From: Gillisia lutea
Lineage (GTDB): Bacteria > Bacteroidota > Bacteroidia > Flavobacteriales > Flavobacteriaceae
Assembly: GCF_021568705.1 (NCBI RefSeq)
Contig: NZ_JAKGTH010000009.1
Location: forward strand, 289,739-353,738
Length of the DNA stretch: 64,000 nt
Direction of reading: 5' to 3'
Shown: positions 16,462 through 25,838 of the stretch, piece by piece
Layout: each line of letters begins with the position of its first letter
Numbering within the stretch: the stretch's first letter is position 1
The notes under the pieces: model-generated
Told to the model about the DNA's origin: nothing
Seen by the model: only the letters and a program-made list of their open reading frames with translations
Databases searched by the model: none
Made by a program: the position numbers and the translations under genes

Positions 16462-17586
16462 ATGTATAATTCAGCAATTCAGGAGAAGATCTCCTGCCTG
16501 GACCTAAAAGGTCAACATCAACAAATTAAAGATGAAATATTCGAAGCTTTTGAAAAGGTATATGAAAATACTGCTTTTTCGGGAGGTACTTTTGTTGAAG
16601 AATTTGAGAATAACTTCGCTGCTTTTTGCCAGACAAAATATGCGGTAGGGGTTAATAATGGTACTTCGGCATTGCACCTAGCGATGCTTGCTTTAGGTAT
16701 CGGGAAAGGGGATGAGGTAATAGTTCCTGCAAATACTTTTATAGCTACGGCCTGGGGAGTATCTTATACCGGTGCTACACCCGTATTTGTAGATTGTACA
16801 TCTGATACCTGGCAATTGGACGCTTCAAAAATTGAAGAAAAAATCACATCCAATACAAAGGCTATTGTAGGAGTTCATTTATATGGTCAGCCCTTTGATG
16901 TAGATTCGGTAAAAGCTATTTGCAAAAAACACAACCTCTATATGCTGGAAGATGCGGCCCAAGCACATGGAGCTACCTATAGAAATAAGCCCGTAGGTGG
17001 GTTTGGTGAAATGGCATGTTTTAGCTTTTATCCAGGAAAGAATTTAGGTGCTTGTGGAGAAGCTGGAGGGATTGTAACAAATAATCCAACATATCAGGAA
17101 CATCTATTTAGCTTAAGGAATCACGGCACTAAAGTTCGCTATTATCATGATGAACTTGGCTTTAATATGCGAATGGGAGGACTTGAGGCTGCTTCCCTCG
17201 ATATAAAGTTGAAATATCTTCCAGAGTGGAATAATCGAAGAAGATCGATAGCACAAAGATATCAGCAGGAAATTAAAAATGTCGATATACAATTGCAAAC
17301 TCAGCCGCAATGGTCAGATTCTGTTTATCATCTATTTGTGGTTACTACTCAAAATAGGGACAGGTTCATTAAATACCTTAATGAAAATGGAATTTTTCCC
17401 GGTTTGCATTATCCTGTTCCCTGTCATTTACAAAAGGCCTATTCTAATTTGGGCTATAGGGAGGGAGATTGCCCAGAGGCAGAATATTTAGCGGCACACT
17501 GTGTTTCCCTGCCTATGTATGCTGAACTTACCGATAAGGAAGTAGATTATGTGATCAGCATGGTAAATGCCTATAAAAATGGCTAA
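16462..17586 (+). CDS. DegT/DnrJ/EryC1/StrS-family sugar aminotransferase (first copy)
   Basis: The protein (374 aa from ATG 16462; an in-frame TTG at 16453 overlaps the previous gene) is a PLP-dependent sugar-nucleotide aminotransferase. Visible are the cofactor-binding GVNNGTSALHLAMLALGI and GDEVIVPANTFIATA, the Asp that contacts the pyridine ring in MLEDAAQAHGATY, and the Schiff-base Lys in FSFYPGKNLGACGEAG. It aminates a keto sugar using glutamate. With the two upstream genes it completes a 3-amino-sugar pathway. It shares only the family pattern with the second DegT protein at 20543, so the two probably serve different sugars. Confidence 0.9.
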   Translation: MYNSAIQEKISCLDLKGQHQQIKDEIFEAFEKVYENTAFSGGTFVEEFENNFAAFCQTKYAVGVNNGTSALHLAMLALGIGKGDEVIVPANTFIATAWGVSYTGATPVFVDCTSDTWQLDASKIEEKITSNTKAIVGVHLYGQPFDVDSVKAICKKHNLYMLEDAAQAHGATYRNKPVGGFGEMACFSFYPGKNLGACGEAGGIVTNNPTYQEHLFSLRNHGTKVRYYHDELGFNMRMGGLEAASLDIKLKYLPEWNNRRRSIAQRYQQEIKNVDIQLQTQPQWSDSVYHLFVVTTQNRDRFIKYLNENGIFPGLHYPVPCHLQKAYSNLGYREGDCPEAEYLAAHCVSLPMYAELTDKEVDYVISMVNAYKNG

Positions 17587-18223
17587 GAAGAAGCTTGTTA
17601 TCTTCCCTTATAATGGCAATGGAATAGAAGCATTAGACTGTATCGATTTTGATGTATATGAGTTGATAGGGTTTATAGACGACGATCCTCACAAAACATC
17701 AGGACATTATACCATTTACTCTCGCGATATTCTTCAAAATCATAAGGATCTATTTGTATTGGCGGTTCCAGGTAGTCCCTCTTCCTTCCATAAAAGGGAA
17801 GAAATTATAAGTTCATTAGGAATTAATATTAGCAGATATATTACTGCTATTCACAAAAATGCATCTATTGGAAAGAATGTAATAATAGGGCGGAATTGCC
17901 TTATTATGGCAGGAGTGGTACTAACTAGCAATGCCAGGATTGGAGATCATATATGTGTACTGCCAAATTCGGTAATTCATCATGATTCTACAGTAGGTAA
18001 TTATACATTAATTGGTAGTAATGTGGTGGTGGCAGGAAGTAGCTCAATAGGACATAATTGTTATATAGGAAGTGGCACCACCATTATAAATAATATAAAT
18101 GTGGGAGATTTTAGTTTAGTAGGTTTAGGGAGCAATATTCTTAAAGATGTTCCTACTCATTCCAGAATGGTGGGTAATCCTGCAAGAAATCTCAATTCGT
18201 TTAGCCAGCAAAAAATGATATAA
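17579..18223 (+). CDS. NeuD/PglD-family sugar O/N-acyltransferase
   Basis: The protein (214 aa from ATG 17579, overlapping the previous gene by 8 bp; another in-frame ATG is at 17567) has an N-terminal PglD-like Rossmann half (KKLVIFPYNGNGIEALDCI, YELIGFIDDDPHKT). A C-terminal left-handed helix of hexapeptide repeats follows (ASIGKNVIIGRNCLIMAGVV, and the end HSRMVGNPARNLNS). PglD/NeuD enzymes acetylate amino sugars or sialic-acid-like sugars. The overlap with the aminotransferase implies translational coupling. Which hydroxyl or amino group it modifies cannot be told. Confidence 0.82.
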   Translation: MAKKKLVIFPYNGNGIEALDCIDFDVYELIGFIDDDPHKTSGHYTIYSRDILQNHKDLFVLAVPGSPSSFHKREEIISSLGINISRYITAIHKNASIGKNVIIGRNCLIMAGVVLTSNARIGDHICVLPNSVIHHDSTVGNYTLIGSNVVVAGSSSIGHNCYIGSGTTIINNINVGDFSLVGLGSNILKDVPTHSRMVGNPARNLNSFSQQKMI

Positions 18224-18226
18224 CTT

Positions 18227-19201
18227 ATGAAAAAGGTCTCCGTAATTATTCCGGCATTTAATGAGGAAGAGAATATCGATCGGCTCGTAGAAGAGTTAAA
18301 TTTATATTTTAAAGAAGAGGTGCGCTTTTCTACAGAGATCATATTTGTGAATGATGGTTCTTCTGATGCGACCATGGAAAAACTTAAAACGGCACGACAT
18401 ACATACTACTCTTATAAAATAATTGGCTTTTCTAGGAATTTTGGTTCACATGCTGCACTAAGAGCCGGAATATTGCAGGCAAAGGGAGATTATATAACTT
18501 TTATGTATGCCGATCTACAGGATCCATTAAGCCTGGTAAGTGAGCTGTTTGAAGAAATAGAGAGCAAGCGCGTAGATATTGCATGGGCATTTAGAAGTAA
18601 AACATCAGCAGGAACTACCGAAAAATTGTTCTCTTCAGCATATGCTGCGCTTATGCGTAAATATGCAATTCCTAACTTTCCGAAGAAAGGTTTCGATATA
18701 GTGATGTTCAGTAAGAAGGTCAAGAATTGCCTAGATCATAATGTTGAAAATAATTCATCCATTTTTATTCAAATCTTAAGTCTTGGCTTTAAACAATCTG
18801 GGATAACCTATGAGAAGCAAGAACGTATTCTTGGAAAATCTAAATGGACCATATCAAAAAAGATCAAATTACTAATAGATTCCTTTGTAGCTTTTTCCTT
18901 TGCGCCAATTAGGTTGGTTTCATTTATAGGTATCGCCTTTTTTGTTTTAGGAATTTGCTGGTCGGCCTATATTATTTACAGGAAGTTCATGTATGATGAT
19001 CTGGCAAGTGGATGGCCGGCATTACTTTCTATTTTGATGGTAGGGTTTGGAGTAACAAATATTTGTTTAGGCATAATTGCCGAATATTTATGGCGTACAC
19101 TCGATGCCAGCAGGAAAAGGCCCGTCTTTGTGATAGATGAAATTGTAGAAAAAGCTTTTGAACTTGAGCTCGAAGAAAGATTAATTATAAGCGACAAATA
19201 A
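18227..19201 (+). CDS. GtrB/ArnC-like polyprenyl-phosphate glycosyltransferase (GT2)
   Basis: The protein (324 aa) has the GT2 start KKVSVIIPAFNEEENIDRLV, then IIFVNDGSSDATMEKLK, GFSRNFGSHAALRAGILQAK and the metal-binding YADLQDP. Two C-terminal membrane helices lie at about residues 225-250 and 260-285. This is the DPM1/GtrB/ArnC layout: it transfers a sugar from a nucleotide to undecaprenyl phosphate at the cytoplasmic face. The following gene encodes a small SMR/EamA-like membrane protein with no gap, a common flippase partner. Their products are the expected donors for the three GT-C transferases of this locus. Confidence 0.87.
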   Translation: MKKVSVIIPAFNEEENIDRLVEELNLYFKEEVRFSTEIIFVNDGSSDATMEKLKTARHTYYSYKIIGFSRNFGSHAALRAGILQAKGDYITFMYADLQDPLSLVSELFEEIESKRVDIAWAFRSKTSAGTTEKLFSSAYAALMRKYAIPNFPKKGFDIVMFSKKVKNCLDHNVENNSSIFIQILSLGFKQSGITYEKQERILGKSKWTISKKIKLLIDSFVAFSFAPIRLVSFIGIAFFVLGICWSAYIIYRKFMYDDLASGWPALLSILMVGFGVTNICLGIIAEYLWRTLDASRKRPVFVIDEIVEKAFELELEERLIISDK

Positions 19202-19570
19202 ATGACAAGGACGATAGTATATATTTTGTTATACGCAGCCTTTAATGTTACGGGAGCAGCCTTAATAAAATGGCAGTTAAAAGGAAGAAGCCTAGAAACA
19301 ATGGAGGAATGGTTAAAATTAATTTTAAACATCCCCTTTGTCATGGCATTCCTGTTAATAATTCTTTCTGCACTTGCATTTTTTAAAGCCTTGTCTACAA
19401 ACAGTTTTTCTTTAATAATACCAATTGCAACCGGGATCAATTTTATTTTAACAATAGGAGTAGGGTACTATTTATTTCATGATAAGTTATCTACACTATC
19501 CTATGTGGGTTTTATACTCATAATAGGCGGAATTATTTTATTAAGTCTAAACACTCAAACTCATGCGTAA
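19202..19570 (+). CDS. SMR/EamA-like small membrane protein (putative Und-P-sugar flippase)
   Basis: The protein (122 aa) has four predicted membrane helices with the ArnE/SMR-like pattern: YAAFNVTGAALIKWQL near the N-terminus, ALAFFKALSTNSFSLIIPIA in the middle, and FILIIGGIILLSL at the end. Its start codon directly follows the stop of the GtrB-like gene. The pairing resembles ArnC with ArnE/ArnF, where the small proteins flip the lipid-linked sugar to the periplasm. A nucleotide-sugar or drug transport role is less likely here because of the context. The flippase assignment is inference from fold and neighbours. Confidence 0.7.
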   Translation: MTRTIVYILLYAAFNVTGAALIKWQLKGRSLETMEEWLKLILNIPFVMAFLLIILSALAFFKALSTNSFSLIIPIATGINFILTIGVGYYLFHDKLSTLSYVGFILIIGGIILLSLNTQTHA

Positions 19571-20546
19571 CAAGATTTACAACAGCAAAATATTAGTAAC
19601 TGGAGGGGCCGGTTTTATAGGGTCTTATGTGGTTGAAGAACTTCTTAAAAGCGACCCTAAAAAGGTTATAATAATTGATAATCTAATACGAGGAAGCTTC
19701 GAAAATATGAAATCGTTTATAGACAATCCTTTGGTGCATTTTATAGAGGGAGATGTTAGAGATACCGCTTTAATGGAGAATTATGTATCAGGTACAGATT
19801 ATGTTTTTCACATGGCGGCATTGCGCATTAATTCTTGTGCTGCCAATCCTGAGGAGGGATTCGAAGTGATGCTGAGATCGACTTTCGATTTGGCTCAACT
19901 TTGTGTTAAGTATAAGGTGAAAAAGGTTATTTACAGTTCCAGTGCTTCTGTGTATGGATTAGCTCAGCACTTTCCTACTCCAGAAACCGATACTCCATAC
20001 GATAATCAAACATTTTATGGTGGTGCAAAACTATGGGGAGAGCAGCTATTTAAAAGTTATAAATTCATGTATGACTTAGACTATGTTGCGCTTCGATATT
20101 TTAATGTATATGGAGCAAGAATGGATACCGATGGGAAGTATACCGAAGTAATGATACGCTGGTTGGATTGTATACACGAAGGCAAAGCGCCTCTTATTTA
20201 TGGAGATGGTAGTACTACTATGGATTTTGTTTATGTAAGAGATGTTGCTAAGGCCAATGTTGCAGCATTGCTTTCTAATGTAACCGATGAGGTTTTTAAT
20301 GTAGGAAACTGTGAAGAAACCAGTCTTAAACAACTGTTGGACGTTTTACTTAAAGTTAATGATTCCAGGCTAGTTCCCGAATATAGGGAAGAAAATTCGG
20401 TAAATCCGGTGAGCAGAAGATTGGCCGATAATACCAAAGCTAAGCAACAACTAAATTTTGAACCCTCAATTAGTTTAAAAGAAGGTCTTAAAGAGCTTAG
20501 TGAATGGTACTTTGAAAAGAAAAAATCAATAAACTTACGTGTATGA
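19563..20546 (+). CDS. NAD-dependent sugar-nucleotide epimerase/dehydratase
   Basis: The protein (327 aa) is an extended SDR with [20 protein letters not shown], the NAD-contacting Asp in VIIIDNLIRGSFENM, YSSSASVYGLAQHFPTPETD, and Tyr/Lys in TFYGGAKLWGEQLFKSY. C-terminal NVGNCEETSLKQLLDVL is the usual substrate part. It overlaps the flippase gene by 8 bp and the next aminotransferase by 4 bp (ATGA). A UDP-sugar 4-epimerase or a 4,6-dehydratase that feeds the aminotransferase are both possible. The coupling to a DegT gene favours a keto-sugar-generating dehydratase, but the motifs alone do not decide. Confidence 0.82.
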   Translation: MRNKIYNSKILVTGGAGFIGSYVVEELLKSDPKKVIIIDNLIRGSFENMKSFIDNPLVHFIEGDVRDTALMENYVSGTDYVFHMAALRINSCAANPEEGFEVMLRSTFDLAQLCVKYKVKKVIYSSSASVYGLAQHFPTPETDTPYDNQTFYGGAKLWGEQLFKSYKFMYDLDYVALRYFNVYGARMDTDGKYTEVMIRWLDCIHEGKAPLIYGDGSTTMDFVYVRDVAKANVAALLSNVTDEVFNVGNCEETSLKQLLDVLLKVNDSRLVPEYREENSVNPVSRRLADNTKAKQQLNFEPSISLKEGLKELSEWYFEKKKSINLRV

Positions 20547-21688
20547 TACCTATAGCAAAACCTTATTTAACAGTCGAGGAAGCACAAGCTGCTTATGACA
20601 CGATACTTTCTGGATGGATCACTCAGGGACCAAAAGTGCAAAAATTCGAGGAAGATTTTGCAGCTTATACCGGTGCGAAATATGCTGTAGCAGTATCTAA
20701 TTGCACTACCGCACTTCATCTTTCTATGATTGTTGCTGGGATAAGTGAGGGAGATGAGGTTATCTGCCCTTCATTGAGCTATATTGCTACAGCGAATTCT
20801 ATACAATATGTAGGAGCTACACCCATATTTGCTGAAGTTCAGCCAGCTAACTATAATCTAGATCTTGTAGATGTAGAAAGTAAAATCACAAATAAGACTA
20901 AAGCCATTCTACTGGTTCATCAAATTGGAATGCCTGCGAATATTGATGATTTTAAAATACTATGTGAAAAATATAATTTAAAATTAATAGAAGATGCAGC
21001 CTGTGCGGCAGGAGCGGCTTATAACGAACAAAAAATAGGCTCGCATTCTGAGTTGGTATGTTTTTCTTTTCATCCGCGAAAAGTAATTTCAACCGGAGAT
21101 GGTGGCATGATTACAACAAATAGAGAAGATTATTACAATAGATTAAAACTTTTGCGCCAACATGGGATGTCGGTAAACGATAGGGTAAGACATGTATCAG
21201 ATAAAGTGATTTTTGAAGACCATCTAGAAGTAGGTTATAACTATCGTATGACAGATATTCAAGCTTCGGTAGGTATCATGCAATTAGAGAAACTTGATTG
21301 GATTGTAAATGAGCGCAGGAAGATAGCCCAAGCATACAATAAAGCTTTTAAAGATTTGGATTATATACGATTACCTCTAGAAGGCAGCGGTGTTTTTAGT
21401 AATTATCAGTCATACAGCATTTATTTAAAACCATCCTGTCCAATAGATAGAAACACCATTATGCAAAAGTTATTAGATAAAGGAATTGCTACAAGAAGAG
21501 GAATAATGAATACTCATAGAGAAACGGCCTATACACGCAACCACGAAGTTTATAATTTACCGGTCTCAGAAGATCTTCAAGACAGGTCTGTCATCTTACC
21601 TTTATTTGTTCCCATGTCAAAAGATGAGGTTGATTATATTATAGATTCTTTCATCGAAATAACCCATCCCACGGCAGTCTCTGTTTGA
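20543..21688 (+). CDS. DegT/DnrJ/EryC1/StrS-family sugar aminotransferase (second copy)
   Basis: The protein (381 aa) shows the full PLP aminotransferase set: MIPIAKPYLTVEEAQAAYDT, AVSNCTTALHLSMIVAGI, GDEVICPSLSYIATANSIQY, IEDAACAAGAAYNEQ and the Schiff-base Lys in FSFHPRKVISTGDGGMIT. The FHPRK spelling is typical of PglE/ArnB-like 4-aminotransferases that act on 4-keto-6-deoxy sugars. It overlaps the epimerase/dehydratase by ATGA, so the pair probably makes a 4-amino sugar. The NeuD/PglD-type acyltransferase at 17579 could acetylate the product. This three-enzyme assignment is inference from family pairings. Confidence 0.9.
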   Translation: MIPIAKPYLTVEEAQAAYDTILSGWITQGPKVQKFEEDFAAYTGAKYAVAVSNCTTALHLSMIVAGISEGDEVICPSLSYIATANSIQYVGATPIFAEVQPANYNLDLVDVESKITNKTKAILLVHQIGMPANIDDFKILCEKYNLKLIEDAACAAGAAYNEQKIGSHSELVCFSFHPRKVISTGDGGMITTNREDYYNRLKLLRQHGMSVNDRVRHVSDKVIFEDHLEVGYNYRMTDIQASVGIMQLEKLDWIVNERRKIAQAYNKAFKDLDYIRLPLEGSGVFSNYQSYSIYLKPSCPIDRNTIMQKLLDKGIATRRGIMNTHRETAYTRNHEVYNLPVSEDLQDRSVILPLFVPMSKDEVDYIIDSFIEITHPTAVSV

Positions 21689-21774
21689 AATTTATTACAT
21701 GGAATTTTAATGAATTATTTGCTTATAAAATTTGTGGTTTTGAGGATTATAGGAGAAGAAGGAAACAGCTATTT

Positions 21775-23373
21775 ATGCATATGAGAATAAATTCTAGGCG
21801 TTATTTTTGGAAAATTTGGATGATATTCGTTTTTATTATCGCAACCATATTTTTCACAGTTCTTGATTATGCCCCGTTTCTTCATATTGATGAATTTACA
21901 ATTGTAGATTTAGGGAGAACAATACTTAACCCAAGGTCCGATTGGTCAATAACCTGGATGATATCAGAAAATCACCCGGCCATAAATGTGTTCTATCTGG
22001 GTGCTGTATTTCAGGAATTAACATTACAAGCCTTGGGAGAATATGGTCCCAGAATATCAGGAATTATAGGAGCATTAGTAGCAGCAACAGTATTGATGGC
22101 CTGGCTTCTTAAAAGAAGAACTCCTCATAAAATAGTTCTAATTTTAGGATTGGTCTTTTTATTAGACCCCATCTTTGTTCAGGCCTATACCGTTGGACGC
22201 TTAGATGGATGGGCTATGGCGTTTTGTTTTTTATCCTGTCTAAGTTTACGACAAGATATTTACAGGTCATTTACAGGGTTAAGATCGAAGCTTTTTATAG
22301 TATTTGCTGGGATAGCGGCCGCATTAGCTATATTTATTTGGCCGTCGGCTGCTTTGTTATATCCTTTAATTTTAATGGAACTATTTTTAGTGACAAAGAA
22401 GTATAGACTGGAGGGTAAAAATATAAAAAACACATTGCGTCCTTCAATACTATTCAGTTTTGGTGCATTGCTAGCGGTTATTTTATTAACTATTCCCATT
22501 GCTTCTTTATTGAAAAGTTCTCTTAGTAGTATACTTGACGGCATATTACTGAATTTGCATTATGGAGCGGCCAATGGCGTAGAACAACAATCATTCTTAA
22601 GTTCAGATGGTATTATCACCCTTTTAAGAATTTTAAAATTCAGTCCTTTTTTAGTAATACTGGCCCTTACAGCCGCTGTTATTAAAAGGAATAGCGAATT
22701 GATCGTTGCAGGAATACTTGCAACTATGGTAATAGTACTCAGCTTAGTATATCTAAATAGAGTATTGTACCTAATTCCTTATATGATTTTATTGGTTGCT
22801 GCGTTCTATTCAAATTATTACAAGTTAAGCTGGAAGTCGGGGGCTTCTTCATTTAAAATTATAGGTTTAATTCTTTTATTAATTTGGCCAATCTCAATTT
22901 CGATTATTGGAAGAACGACACTTGCGGTTCAAATACGAAATGAAGATAACAGGAAATTAATGCATCTTGCCGCAAAGGAAATGATAGGTCCGGGAAATTA
23001 TTCGGTATACCTTCCCGGGCCCGAATTCTACTATGCAGGCCGTGCTTTAGGCTGGAAAATGTATAGGCCTTATGCTGCATTTGGAGACACTCTTTCTTCA
23101 GCTATGTTAAAGGAAATGATACCGAAATTAGACTATGTAATCATGCCTGAATGGGAAGAAGATAAGGTGTTTGATAGCCTGCTTACTAAAAAAGGGATTG
23201 TAGGAAATGGTTGGTATGCATTATACGAGAAACAAGCGCAACCCCAAACTGTTAAAACAACTAATCTTCATAGACTTAGAAATCTTTTTTTTATTCACCC
23301 TAAAGCATATGGACCTTATAAATTATACGCAAGAAGAAAAAATACAGGATTACAGATAGGACAAAGAGATTAG
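21775..23373 (+). CDS. GT-C-type membrane glycosyltransferase (paralog of the gene at 11598)
   Basis: From ATG 21775 the protein has 532 aa. An in-frame TTG at 21685 overlaps the previous stop, but the ATG, preceded by AGGAG-rich sequence, matches the length of the paralog at 11598. Shared features are FLHIDEFTIVDLGRTILNPR (catalytic acidic loop), GPRISGIIGALVAATVLMAW, LDPIFVQAYTVGRLDGWAMA and the C-terminal GPGNYSVYLPGPEFYYAG plus RALGWKMYRPY. About ten membrane segments are visible. A GT-C transferase using undecaprenyl-phosphate sugar is likely. Two such paralogs in one locus suggest two linkages or two acceptors. Confidence 0.72.
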   Translation: MHMRINSRRYFWKIWMIFVFIIATIFFTVLDYAPFLHIDEFTIVDLGRTILNPRSDWSITWMISENHPAINVFYLGAVFQELTLQALGEYGPRISGIIGALVAATVLMAWLLKRRTPHKIVLILGLVFLLDPIFVQAYTVGRLDGWAMAFCFLSCLSLRQDIYRSFTGLRSKLFIVFAGIAAALAIFIWPSAALLYPLILMELFLVTKKYRLEGKNIKNTLRPSILFSFGALLAVILLTIPIASLLKSSLSSILDGILLNLHYGAANGVEQQSFLSSDGIITLLRILKFSPFLVILALTAAVIKRNSELIVAGILATMVIVLSLVYLNRVLYLIPYMILLVAAFYSNYYKLSWKSGASSFKIIGLILLLIWPISISIIGRTTLAVQIRNEDNRKLMHLAAKEMIGPGNYSVYLPGPEFYYAGRALGWKMYRPYAAFGDTLSSAMLKEMIPKLDYVIMPEWEEDKVFDSLLTKKGIVGNGWYALYEKQAQPQTVKTTNLHRLRNLFFIHPKAYGPYKLYARRKNTGLQIGQRD

Positions 23374-23465
23374 AAGGTGGGTTGATATTAAAGGTCTAAA
23401 GAATAAAAAAAATATTTCGAGATAAAATTTAAAATGAATTACGCGCTCCTCTCGAAAACATTCTT

Positions 23466-24770
23466 ATGAAATTATTAACCAAGGTACTGGATAGGCCTTT
23501 CTATGCAAAGGCATGGGAATGGGGTAGATTGATCACCATAACCGGTGCCGCACAAGGTTTAATTCAAATAATAGGATTTATAAGTGGTATCCTTATAATT
23601 AGGCTACTACCTACACAGGAATATGCTTTATATATTTTAGCAAACACCATGTTAGGTACAATGACGATTCTTGCCGATGCTGGAATTTCTACAGGAGTAA
23701 TGGCACAAGGTGGAAAGGTTTGGCAGGATAAGAAAAAATTAGGCTCTATTTTAGTTACCGGATTTGATTTAAGAAGAAAATTTGCGTTTTATTGCTTACT
23801 AATTTCTATTCCCATACTCCTTTATTTATTGAGGCATCATGGAGCAAGCTGGTTAATGTCTATTTTAATAATAGTTTCCATTATACCTGCTTTTTTAACC
23901 ACTCTTTCGGGAAGCCTATTAGAAATAGCTCCTAAGTTAAAGCAAGATATACATGCCCTTCAAAAAATTCAAATTGGAGGAAATTTTGGACGCTTATTAC
24001 TTCTTACCCTAACACTTTTTATTTTTCCATGGGCATTTATAGCAATATTTGCTGCGGGATTACCTCAATTCTGGGTAAATATCAAGCAAAGGAAATTAGC
24101 TTCAGGCTATGTAGATTGGAAACAGATTGTAAGCCCTGTTGTTAGAAAAGAAATTCTATCATTTGTTAAATTGATATTTCCCGGAGCCGTTTATTACTGT
24201 TTATCGGGGCAAATTACCATATGGATACTTTCGTTATTTGGAACAACAACTGATGTAGCCAATATGGGAGCTTTAGGAAGATTAGGAATGGCCCTTAGTG
24301 TTTTTAGTATGCTTTTTGGAATATTAGTACTGCCTCGTTTTGCCAGGCTACCTAGTGTTGCGACCGTTTTGTTTAGCCGGTTTGTAATTATCAATACTGT
24401 ATTTATTATTTTGAGTGTACTTATTATTGGAGTCGTATGGGTGTTCCCTTCTCAAGTATTATGGATTTTGGGAAAAGACTATTCCTATCTGCAATATGAG
24501 CTTATTTTAAGTATTATAGGCAGTTGCACTGGTTTACTGGCTGGCGCATTATTTGGATTATTTACTAGTAGAGGCTGGGCTATAAAACCCTATATTTCTA
24601 TACCCCTAAGTATTTTATCACTAGTCTTGGGAGCTGTGATTTTTGATGTGTCAAATTTACGAGGAGTTCTAATGTTCAATATTTTTATTATAGGATTTCA
24701 GGCATTAATGAATGGTTCATATTGTTTACTTAAAATAATGTTTGTAGAAAAAAAGATTAGCATTAATTAG
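23466..24770 (+). CDS. Wzx-type oligosaccharide flippase (MOP superfamily)
   Basis: The protein (434 aa) has about 12 hydrophobic segments and the opening pattern of polysaccharide flippases, GLIQIIGFISGILIIRLLP followed by EYALYILANTMLGTMTILAD and GISTGVMAQGG. This resembles the RfbX/Wzx wording in which a helix bearing the GIS-type turn follows the first pair of helices. It would move undecaprenyl-diphosphate-linked repeat units to the periplasm. It is the only full-size MOP flippase in the locus and pairs with the polymerase candidate at 29321 and the WcaJ-like transferase at 37788 in a Wzx/Wzy pathway. Confidence 0.82.
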   Translation: MKLLTKVLDRPFYAKAWEWGRLITITGAAQGLIQIIGFISGILIIRLLPTQEYALYILANTMLGTMTILADAGISTGVMAQGGKVWQDKKKLGSILVTGFDLRRKFAFYCLLISIPILLYLLRHHGASWLMSILIIVSIIPAFLTTLSGSLLEIAPKLKQDIHALQKIQIGGNFGRLLLLTLTLFIFPWAFIAIFAAGLPQFWVNIKQRKLASGYVDWKQIVSPVVRKEILSFVKLIFPGAVYYCLSGQITIWILSLFGTTTDVANMGALGRLGMALSVFSMLFGILVLPRFARLPSVATVLFSRFVIINTVFIILSVLIIGVVWVFPSQVLWILGKDYSYLQYELILSIIGSCTGLLAGALFGLFTSRGWAIKPYISIPLSILSLVLGAVIFDVSNLRGVLMFNIFIIGFQALMNGSYCLLKIMFVEKKISIN

Positions 24771-24787
24771 AAACTTTATTAGTAGGT

Positions 24788-25765
24788 ATGAGCTCAGTTA
24801 TATGCACCCTTTTTGAAGGCCATTACCATTATGGAGTAGCAGCCTTAACAAATTCTTTATTCCATCAGGGCTTTAAAGGGGAAATATTTGCCGGCTATCG
24901 TGGTGAGTTGCCACAATGGGCTCATTCAGCTAAAGAGAATAAAACTCTGAGATTTCCTAATGCCAGTACTTTTGCTATAAATAATGTTATTCAGCTTCAT
25001 TTTATTCCGTTAGAAACAAGTTACCACCTTACTAATTATAAGCCAGATTTTATGTTAAAGCTTATAGAGGGTGTTACCAGGGATGCCGAAAGTATATATT
25101 ATTTTGATCCAGATATTGTAGTAACAACTTCCTGGACATTTTTTGAAGAATGGATTACATATGGTGTAGCATTGTGTGAAGATGTTAATTCTCCACTATC
25201 AAAAAATCATCCTAGAAGAAAAGCCTGGCGTAAATATTTCGGGGAAAAAGGTTTAACGCTTTCCTATAAAGATGTTGGATATGCCAATGGAGGCTTTGTA
25301 GGATTATCAATCAATAATAAAAGTTTTCTTGAATCATGGAAACATATTCAGGTAAAAATGGCTCCGGCAGTCGGGGGATTAAGTAGATCCCAATTTAAGG
25401 AATATGCAGCTTTACCAAAAGAAGCTCAGGGAGCATTCGCTCCTTTTTCAAGAACCGATCAGGATGCGTTAAATGCCACGATTGAAGCATGGAATGGCGA
25501 TATAAGTCTGATAGGGCAGGAAGGAATGGCCTTTAAATCGGGCGAACCTCTCATGCCACATGCATTAGGCCCCATGAAACCGTGGTTATTGAAACCTATT
25601 TCTCGAGCTTTAAAAGGAAGTCCTCCAAGGTTAGTAGATAAAGAATACTGGAAATATGCCAATAATCCTATTTTTTCACAACCTCCCAAGCTCATTAAAA
25701 CTAAATTGATGGCTATTAAAATAGCAGCTCTCTTAGGTAGGTTTTATAAACGTAAGGAATTTTGA
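24788..25765 (+). CDS. GT8-like glycosyltransferase
   Basis: The protein (325 aa) has no membrane segment. It carries a metal-binding DxD-type motif in SIYYFDPDIVVTTSWTFF, a later GYANGGFVGLSINNKSFLES and TDQDALNATIEAWNGDI, an arrangement typical of GT8 and related GT-A enzymes (DxD, NGG, DQD). It lies 17 bp behind the flippase gene. It presumably transfers one sugar of the repeat unit at the cytoplasmic membrane face. Donor and acceptor cannot be read from the sequence. Family assignment is by motif only. Confidence 0.68.
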   Translation: MSSVICTLFEGHYHYGVAALTNSLFHQGFKGEIFAGYRGELPQWAHSAKENKTLRFPNASTFAINNVIQLHFIPLETSYHLTNYKPDFMLKLIEGVTRDAESIYYFDPDIVVTTSWTFFEEWITYGVALCEDVNSPLSKNHPRRKAWRKYFGEKGLTLSYKDVGYANGGFVGLSINNKSFLESWKHIQVKMAPAVGGLSRSQFKEYAALPKEAQGAFAPFSRTDQDALNATIEAWNGDISLIGQEGMAFKSGEPLMPHALGPMKPWLLKPISRALKGSPPRLVDKEYWKYANNPIFSQPPKLIKTKLMAIKIAALLGRFYKRKEF

Positions 25766-25838
25766 AATACAGCTATTAGTACTCCAGAGCGATTGGATTA
25801 TAAGTCTGTGAAAAATCAACCCATATCATATACGCCTA

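Noticed and set aside
14900..17586. Naming the trio wbpB, wbpD, wbpE
   Set aside because: The reaction logic fits, but the oxidoreductase start (GYGYWGPNLV) is generic for the Gfo/Idh family, so I give no gene symbols.
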